Assembly: GCA_029532625.1 (NCBI GenBank)
Contig: JARFXM010000006.1
Coordinates: 2,914,001-2,978,000, forward strand
DNA: 64,000 nt
Direction: 5' to 3'
DNA from: Lomentospora prolificans
Lineage: Eukaryota; Ascomycota; Sordariomycetes; Microascales; Microascaceae
The notes under the pieces are model-generated. The model was not told the DNA's origin, made no database searches, and saw only the letters and a program-made list of their open reading frames with translations. Shown in pieces: positions 57,101 through 64,000 of the stretch. The translations under genes and the position numbers were made by a program. Numbering within the stretch: position 1 is the stretch's first letter; each line of letters begins with the position of its first letter.

Positions 57101-57915
57101 ACGTGTCAAGGTTCGTCATACATCGAGATATTAAGTCCTGAGCGCCACGGCCGGACTCTGGGCGGTGGGTTTGAGGTGCGCGCCGAGGGATTAAACCCAC
57201 AGATCGATCTCTGCCTTGGGAGGATTGCCTAGGAAATTGGAAATGTTCAGTGTGGCAGTGTCGGAATCAGTGTAATTTGAGGGTTTGGGTGTGAAGTTAA
57301 GGTGACAATTTGGCTTTGGTGTGGGTTAAGATGAGGCTCAAGCTTATATAGTTGAACACATGGATCGCGGGGAGGGTTTTGGCCAACCTACAGCAGCTTT
57401 GTATGACCTGGCCTCAAGAACCTATGAAATATGTATGTGGGTGTAAAAGGAGATAAAGAAATATACAGAGCTTACATATGTATCCTTCCTCTGCCTTGGC
57501 CTTCCTGTTTGACCCTTTCACGTTATTGATGGAATCACAGGCTCTAATTTCCATCAGTAATACCCAAGGTAAGGAGACCTCGTGCTCAATAACTGGTGTG
57601 TTAGCAGATTATGAATACCCCAGCTCGATTGACCAATCAGTATGGTTCTCTAAGTGGGTGGAGGCCACATTGCACCTTCTCCAACTTGCGGTTCCAGATG
57701 GGTACCTACTTATAGAACAGCACACCACTATAATCCAGGTACCTCACTAGAGCTTGTCTCCACGTTCACCAGCTTGCAGTTCACATCCTCTCAACAGCAA
57801 TCACTAATTGCTTCTTTTGTAATCCCAATCCTAACAGTCGCCCACCCTTTCATTTCTGAACATCGCCGAAAATCCTCAACCTACCCACGATTTTCAACTC
57901 CAATCAAACCGCAAA
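54178..57915. other. Gene-poor 3.7 kb interval upstream of FKBP
   Basis: No gene could be supported. Open frames near 55.9-56.7 kb overlap on both strands and lack conserved features. Two 14-bp tandem units (TACTACTCATATTA and CACTACTCATATTA) lie at 56941-56968, with a related partial copy near 56919. A CCAAT box at about 57634 lies some 280 bases before the FKBP ATG, and the last 150 bases are C/T-rich leader. Confidence 0.5.
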
Positions 57916-58728
57916 ATGAAGGCTGTTACCTTTGCCCTATTCATTGCCTCGGCTGTTGGCGTCCTCGCCTCGGACGACGGCCTCAAGATCGATGTCACCA
58001 AGCGTGTCGAGTGCGAGCGCAAGACCAAGAGCGGCGACAAGATCGAGGTTCACTACCGCGGCACTCTTGCCTCCAACGGCGATAAGTTCGATGCTAGTGC
58101 GTACTCACGATAGTTGGCATCAATTGATAGCTTTGATAGAAGTGGTGGCACTAACGAGACAGGCTACGATCGTGGCACTCCTTTCGGCTTCACCCTCGGT
58201 GGCGGCCAGGTCATTAAGGGGTTCGTCCCATGCCCCACAGGGAGATGATGTGTGCTAACAGACGAACAGATGGGACCAGGGCCTCCTCGACATGTGCATT
58301 GGCGAAAAGCGGTATGTGCTGACCCTCACGATAGCTTGGGTCTGCCAGCTTGTGTCTGGATGCTCGAATGGTAGCTAACGTTTCCTTCATAGCACCTTGA
58401 CCGTTCCCCCCGAGTTTGGCTACGGCCAGCGAAGCATCGGCCCCATCCCTGCTGGGTCGACTCTTAGTATGACGAGCCCTTCGCGATACCCGCCGGTAGC
58501 TACGAGAACCCCGCAAAGCTGACACGTCCTAGTCTTTGAAACCGAGCTCATGGGCATTGCCGGCGTCCCCAAGCCTGAGGTTGTCGAGGAGAAGCCCGCC
58601 GAGGAAAAACCTGCTGAGACCGCCTCCGAGGAGAAGCCCAAGGTATGTCTGGATTTCGCCTCAGCCCCCTTTCTTCCAGCTAAATTTGACGTTTCTAACT
58701 GCCTTGCTATTCATAGGACGAACTCTAG
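57916..58728 (+). CDS. ER FKBP-type peptidyl-prolyl isomerase with KDEL signal
   Basis: Catalyses cis-trans isomerisation of Xaa-Pro bonds and assists folding in the ER lumen; the FK506/rapamycin-binding fold. Six exons, 57916-58096, 58163-58220, 58270-58311, 58393-58466, 58533-58642 and 58717-58728, splice in phase to 158 residues. A signal peptide (MKAVTFALFIASAVGVLA) is followed by an FKBP domain with IEVHYRG, YDRGTPFGFTLG, QVIKGWDQGL, TVPPEFGYG and PAGSTL. A Pro/Glu/Lys repeat tail (VEEKPAEEKPAE) leads to KDEL at the C-terminus. The last exon holds only 12 nt: Lys is the last codon of exon 5, and Asp-Glu-Leu-stop come from exon 6. Reading through that intron would give a longer protein without KDEL. 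Confidence 0.94.
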
Positions 58729-59727
58729 AGGACTCGCGACCAATACATAACTCTACATAGCGTATATACTGCGGTACATACTCGAAAATGGACGGAGCAA
58801 GCACCTTGTTTGGAGGTGAATGGTTGCCTTGAAAGGCGCACTTTGGACATGGGTCCACAGCAGAATGGTTGACGTGTGGGCCGGCTTCTGCGATACCCTA
58901 CAGTTTCCGAGAGATAATAACGTCGATGTCTCGCTGGGAGTTGAGATCGACCTCTAAAACAAGCAATGTAAAACCACCGCCATCACTTTAGTTGTGCAAC
59001 CGGGTATTGACCGTAATAACGTAAACCGGACGTCGCTTGACAGGGACATTGGAACAAGCAATGTTTCCAAATGCCGTAGCATGACTTGCTTTCTGATAAT
59101 ATCCGAAGATAGGCTCGAGAGTGCTGGGCTGTCTGTGTCTGGCACGCGACCCAAAGATGGTGGGGTTGTGCTCATCTAGGGTACGAAATCGTGGCTGAAA
59201 TTCTCGTGGTGATCGTGTACTTTCGTTAGGCAGTACTTTAGCTCCAGCCTCCGAGCTTTGCCAGGGAACACTGAACCAGTGGATTATTGGATGCGCCAGC
59301 CTGGCCAGCTAGCAGCACACGAGCTGTTCCCCCCTATAAAACACGACACGTATTCTTCGCATCGCATCTTATCGCTCTCCCTGCTCCCTCTTTCTCCTTG
59401 AAAAGAAAAAAAGTCAAGCTTACCAACAACGCGAATCATGGAATCCATCGAGTATGAAGGTCTTTAATCAATAGCTTCCTGGGCCGACGGAAATATAGAA
59501 ACGCAGGGAGGCCCGGGGTGCATCAACAGATAGATTTTTGCAACTACATTCACGAACCAGAACCAGCTTGAACTTTTTTTCTCTTTTTCACCTAACGAGG
59601 CCAAGAGCAGTTCGCGAGGCAATAGAGGCTTGGGTCTCTTTAGGAAACAGAGAGAGAACTCAAGGAGCCTACACAAAACACAGTCTTGTTACGTAATGCT
59701 TGCGCGGCTGGTGCCAGCAAACGAAAG
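58729..59727. promoter_or_regulatory. Spacer between FKBP and the TRK transporter
   Basis: 1 kb holding the FKBP 3' UTR and TRK upstream region. It contains GCCAGCCTGGCCAGCTAG at 59295-59312, a TATA-like TATAAAACACG at about 59335, and a possible tiny first exon (ATG at 59438, see findings). No separate gene seen. Confidence 0.5.
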
Positions 59728-62058
59728 ATGGCCTCCAAGTCGCGCGACACCGCCTGGTCCTCGTTCCTGGAGAGGCACCCTCGGCTCGAGGCCGTCTTCG
59801 ACGAGGCCAGGCCCTGGCTTCCTCCACTGAATTTTGTCACCCTGCATTACGGCTACTTCATCCTTGTAAGCCTGCTCTTTTCTGTCTTCTTTTGGGTGTC
59901 TTCGGACAGCGACGAGCGCGAGGATGTTAGCTATGTCGACAGCTTGTTCCTTGTGGTTTCGGCCGTCACCAATACGGGACTCAACACCGTGGATCTCAGC
60001 GCTTTGACGGATGGCCAGCAGGCTATGCTGTGGATACTCATGAATCTCGGAAGCGCCATGTGGGTGTCGTTCTGGACCGTGCTGGTTAGGAGACGCAAGA
60101 GGGCCGAAAGGGTGAAGGAAGCGCGCATCAAGAAGGGACTGACTGAAATGGATGGATTCGCGTTGACCGACTTCAGAGGCAGCGCGCATGCCAGAGCGAG
60201 ACAGAGAGGGAGCAGCGGGGCGACTGCAACTACATTGAGCAGCGTTGCTGAAATGCCGCCGATGCTTCTCCGGAAGATTATGCCCAAGGAACCGAAGGAA
60301 AAGGTTGATTCGGAACCCGACGTGGGCGCGGAAAACTCGGCGAGCGCAGTGCAAAGCGGCATGTCTCTCGCCGACTTGCACGGGTCGTTGACGGTGGTTC
60401 ATCACAGCCACGGAGGGAATACAGCTAGCACGCAGCTAGAGGATAGGAGCCATCACCCATATCCGTTCGATAACGTCTATGAGAGTCGCCGCCACGGACA
60501 GACGTCGATGAGCGACGACTCGTCTTCGCGATCTTCGAGCAGCCGCGCCTGGTACAGCTGGCGTCGGCTCTTTAGCAAAAAAGATAAACAGGATGGCGAT
60601 CGCGATCCGGCTGCCCAGCTTCTTCTAATGGAGGGTACCGCCGACGAGACGGAGCGACTTGCCGAACGCGAGCACCATGCCCTCAACCTTTTGGCCCTTA
60701 TTATCCCGATTTACGCCGTTCTATGGATTCTTGTTAGTTCACTGATCCTCGGAGCCTGGATTTCCGGCCACTATGCTACGGTTGTGGAGGAGTACGGAGG
60801 CTATGGCGTTGGGAGTTGGTGGGCTGGCTTCTTCTACGCTGGGTCAGCTTTCAATAATTGTGGAATGTCGCTCCTAGATGCGAATCTTGTGCCCTTTCAG
60901 CACTCCTTCCTTATGCTCTTCTTGATTGCGTCTCTTATTCTTGCTGGAAATACAGCTTTCCCTGCATTTTTGAGGCTAATGATTTGGCTTGTCCTTGAGG
61001 GATTGAAGCTCTTGACCCCCGACAAGTATTTCGTCTCGTGGAAGGCAACGTTGTTGTTCATTCTCAAGTACCCTCGTCAGGTGTATACCCATTTGTTCCC
61101 TGCCCGTCAGACCTGGCTGCTCGTGGGCATGCTGATGGCTACGATGGCTGTTGATTGGGTGGCGTTCGAGGTGTTGAGTATTGGAAATCCCGCCGTCGAG
61201 AAGATTCCTATTGGGCCCAGGATCTTGGATGGACTGTTTCAGGCCATCTGTGAGTTTCTCCATATCTCCGTTAAAACTATACGTGCGTACTAACATTGCT
61301 TAGCTGTGCGAGGAACCGGATTTTATGTCGTGCCCGTGTCGGAACTATACACCGTGCTTCAGGTTGTGTACATGTTCATGATGTACATTTCAGCCTTTCC
61401 TATCGTCATCGCCATGCGTCACTCCAATGTCTCCGAGGATCGCGCCGGTGCGTTGACTATGCACACTAAGCTGGACACTATCACGTCCAGTGGAAGCGAG
61501 GCGGGATCTGAGGACGCAGAACTTGGCCGCCTCCTCCCAGGTGCTCATCCCGCTGAACCATCCAAGACCCCTGTGCAAAGGGCTTTTCGCCTCCTAGCCT
61601 CGCTACTTACCACTACCACGCGGCCCTCCTCTCGCCGTGGCCCAAACTCCCGGCCCTCGCTGCTCGGCCAAAAGATTCGGCGCCAGCTCCTCCACGACCT
61701 CTGGGTTCTACCTTGCGTTATCGTCCTGATCAGCTTGCTGGAGATGTACGGCGGCCATGCCTCGGATTCTGATCCCATGGACCACGAAGAATACCACCGG
61801 CCTCCCGTTAACATTCTCCACGTCGCCTTTGAAGTCGTTTCCGCGTATGGCTGCGTGGGCTTGTCTGTGGGTTTGGCAAGAGCGTCTGTCAGTCTTGCGG
61901 GCGGGTGGAACACGCTCAGCAGATTGGTGCTTGTGGGTGTCATGTTAAAGGGGAGGCACCGGGGTTTGTCTGTCATTCTTGATCGTGTCTCCGGGGTCGG
62001 CGGAGAGGCGAAATGGGAAGGAGAAGAGGATGATGACGACGACGAGGCTGTCGCATGA
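59728..62058 (+). CDS. TRK1: TRK-family potassium transporter
   Basis: High-affinity K+ uptake at the plasma membrane, of the Trk/Ktr/HKT superfamily. Two exons, 59728-61249 and 61304-62058, splice in phase to 758 residues. Four M1-P-M2 units are visible through their pore loops: SAVTNTGLNTVD (first), SAFNNCGMSLLD (second), VRGTGFYVVPV (third, crossing the intron) and SAYGCVGLSVG (fourth), each with the selectivity-filter Gly. A long hydrophilic loop of about 190 residues between the first and second units is Ser/Arg/His-rich, the usual fungal TRK cytoplasmic loop. The C-terminus is acidic (EEDDDDDEAVA). An upstream 14-base exon starting at ATG 59438 could add a few residues; without it the protein starts at ATG 59728. 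It is convergent with POLK, the stop codons only 173 bases apart. Confidence 0.93.
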
Positions 62059-62231
62059 GGTCATCAAACTTTTGCCTTTGTATGTTGTGGAAACGCTTTT
62101 TGTTTCTCTATGTTGTATACATTTGTTTTTGAGATATATATATTGAAAAATTCAGAATTCCATATCCTTCCAAACTCCGGGCTATGCTACAGAATGTCAT
62201 AGAATCATGATCCGCCTTCGTACTCGCCCCC

Positions 62232-64000
62232 TCATCCAAAACGTAACTTCATCTGCCGCGGGTCGTCACCCCTCGACTTCTTTCGTTCCTTCTCTGGCGC
62301 CGAGCCAGCACTTGGCCTCCCGCGCCTCTTTTTGGGCACGGAATCCAATGAAGTCCTCACGGTAGGTTCTAGCTCCGGGGGCGTCGGCGTACCGTCCTGC
62401 ACGGCATCGCGGATGGTCTGCCGCGAGAGACACAGGTCAATGTGTTGGTTGAACCGGCGTTCGTCCGCCGGCTGCGGCCTTGCGCACACGGGGCAATCCC
62501 AAAGCTCAGCCGCGTCACCCTCTTCTTGGGCCGTTGGTTCGGGAGGCCCCTCTTCTTTTGGATGGTTGGCCGATTCGGCGACGGGCGTGTCAGGGTCATC
62601 CTCGGGCCACTTTTCCCAGCCGTCGGAGTCGAGCTCCGGCATATGCTTTTTCCTCTGGGCAGGGTCCTCATCTGACCTCGCGCGTAATCCGAAGAAAGCC
62701 ATGGTGTCGGGTTTCTTGGAGGAAACGAGGTGGGTGCACCGCACGCCCATGAGACGGATACAAAAGCCGTCCTTGGCGCCGGCGGGACTGGCCTTGACCT
62801 CCTCCTCCAGCTTGGCGAGCATAGGGAGGGCGAGGTTGTAGAGGTCGTCAGCTTTGTGGACGAGTTTGTGGGCCACGACTTGGCGGGTGAGGACCTCGAA
62901 GGTGTGCAGCTTGACCTTGAGGACGACGGTGCGGCCCTTGACGCCGGCCTTTTCGAGCTCCGTTTCGAGGTCGTCAGTTGTTTTCCTTAGGCGGTCGCGC
63001 AGCTCGGTGGGGTCGGAGATGGCCTTGAAGGTTCGCTCGGTGCCGACGCTTTTGCGCTCGTACTCCTCCGCCGGCTGGATTTTCGTCCTTCCTAGCCCGA
63101 GGCACGCATGCATGAGAAACGAGTACGTTTTATCTCCAAACAAGGGCTTTACAATCTCCCTCTTCTCGTACACATCCCCCAATGTCGCGATTCCAACGGC
63201 CGCCAGCTCCCTCTCCATCACCCTCCCAATGCCCATCAACTTCCTCGTCGGCAGGTCCCGGATAAACTTCATGATGGCGCCCCTCTCATTCGGCAACACG
63301 TATTGCCCGTTTGGCTTATTAATGTTGGAGCAGATCTTGGCGAGGCGCGCGTTGGGCGCGATCCCCGCGGACACTGTGACGTGGGTGCGCTCGTGGATCT
63401 CGCGCCGCATCTGGGCGACTACGTCGGCTGGGTTGGCGGGCTCGCCCGTGTCTGGGTCCGGGTGCGAGACGCAGTAGGCGGTGACGTTGAGGTAGGCTTC
63501 GTCGATGGAGGCGCTCTCGAAGCGGGGATCGTAGTCGGCGAAGATGTCGCGGACCTCGGCGGCTTTGGCGCGGTATTTCTCGTGGTTGTTGGGGATGAGG
63601 ATGAGGTGGGGACAGAGTTTCATGGCTACGAAGGAAGCCATTCCGGAGCGGACGCCGAAGCGGCGGGCGTGGTAGTTGCATGTGGTGAGGACTCCTTTGC
63701 CCTGTGTTTTTGTTTTTAAGTTAGATTCGACTCGAATTCCCTGGTCCTTATTCGATTTACGTGCTCTGTTGACCGGGAGAGGGACGTACAACTGCAAAGG
63801 GGACTTCCTTGAGCTCCGGTCTATCCAATTCCTCCACTGCCGCGAAAAAAGCATCACAGTCTACGTGGACAATGTACTGCGACAAGTCCCTGGTGAGCTC
63901 GAGCTGCTCGAGGTAGGCGTCTGCCTCGCGGCGGGCGCGGGCAAGCTCGGGGGTGGAGAGGCGCTCTTTGTGCGCTAGGATACCGTCGATCTTTTCAGTG
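62232..64000 (-). CDS. POLK: DNA polymerase kappa (Y-family), N-terminus outside window
   Basis: Error-prone lesion-bypass polymerase of the DinB/kappa branch. The visible part is 63999-63790 and 63701-62232, joined in phase 0, giving 559 residues; the start lies beyond the right edge. The palm opens with HVDCDAFFAAVEELDRPEL holding the first catalytic Asp, and the second metal site is in SASIDEAYLNVT (about 63516-63492). Then come GIAPNARLAKICSNINKPNG, a helix-hairpin-helix around LMGIGRVMERELAAVGI, and the little-finger domain with SVGTERTFKAI. Near 62500-62430 a UBZ4-like finger (CPVCARPQPADERRFNQHIDLC) should bind ubiquitinated PCNA. The protein ends with a basic tail and QMKLRFG, which looks like a clamp-binding motif though it lacks the usual PIP spacing. 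Confidence 0.94.

Noticed and set aside
1..64000. tRNA genes, rRNA, CRISPR arrays, intact transposons
   Set aside because: I looked for T-loop GTTCRANYC patterns with matching stems, spaced direct repeats and transposase-like frames by eye and found none convincing; a tRNAscan or repeat search could still find weak cases.

Overview
The window is nuclear DNA from a filamentous ascomycete (Pezizomycotina, most likely a Sordariomycete). The evidence is a set of short GT-AG introns of about 45-270 nt, many with CTAAC/CTNAC branch points, protein families shared with Neurospora and related moulds (RPN2, JIP5, CET1, COX10, RPEL, MARVEL, TRK), and long gene-poor spacers rich in pyrimidine and homopolymer tracts. 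Neither the species nor the chromosome can be read from the sequence. I reconstructed seventeen protein genes by splicing, and reading phase is consistent at every junction. No tRNA, rRNA, CRISPR array or intact transposon was recognised.

Layout. 1.65-3.81 kb: MFS sugar transporter (minus). 3.8-10.4 kb: gene-poor, ending in a 1.6 kb C+T-rich leader before a Myb/SANT-type regulator (10.4-11.5, plus). 13.9-15.4: COX10 (minus), divergent from a transaldolase (17.0-18.3, plus). 18.9-28.1 is the least familiar block: a 484-residue acidic protein with a faint nuclease-like core (minus), divergent from a very large plus-strand gene of about 1864 residues. That second protein carries nine Cys/His modules and a glycine-rich tail, and I cannot place it in any family. 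30.2-32.1: sulfite oxidase (plus), convergent with the mRNA-capping RNA 5'-triphosphatase CET1 (33.0-35.8, minus). 38.2-43.8: RPN2 of the 26S proteasome, then the WD-repeat protein JIP5 (both plus). 44.8-46.2: secreted GH18 chitinase (plus), convergent with a MARVEL membrane protein (47.0-47.8, minus). 47.8-52.4: gene-poor, with a 21-base poly-C run. 52.4-53.1: small RPEL-repeat protein (plus), convergent with an 84-residue Ser-rich protein (53.8-54.2, minus). 57.9-58.7: ER FKBP prolyl isomerase whose KDEL signal is split by the last intron. 59.7-62.1: TRK potassium transporter (plus). 62.2 to the edge: DNA polymerase kappa (minus), cut off at its N-terminus by the window end.

There are no operons and no secondary-metabolite cluster. 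Most genes are housekeeping (respiratory haem a, mRNA capping, proteasome, ribosome biogenesis, ER folding, K+ uptake, lesion bypass) and work independently. The exception is the 18.9-28.1 kb pair, which looks like lineage-specific accessory content and is the best candidate here for undescribed biology.
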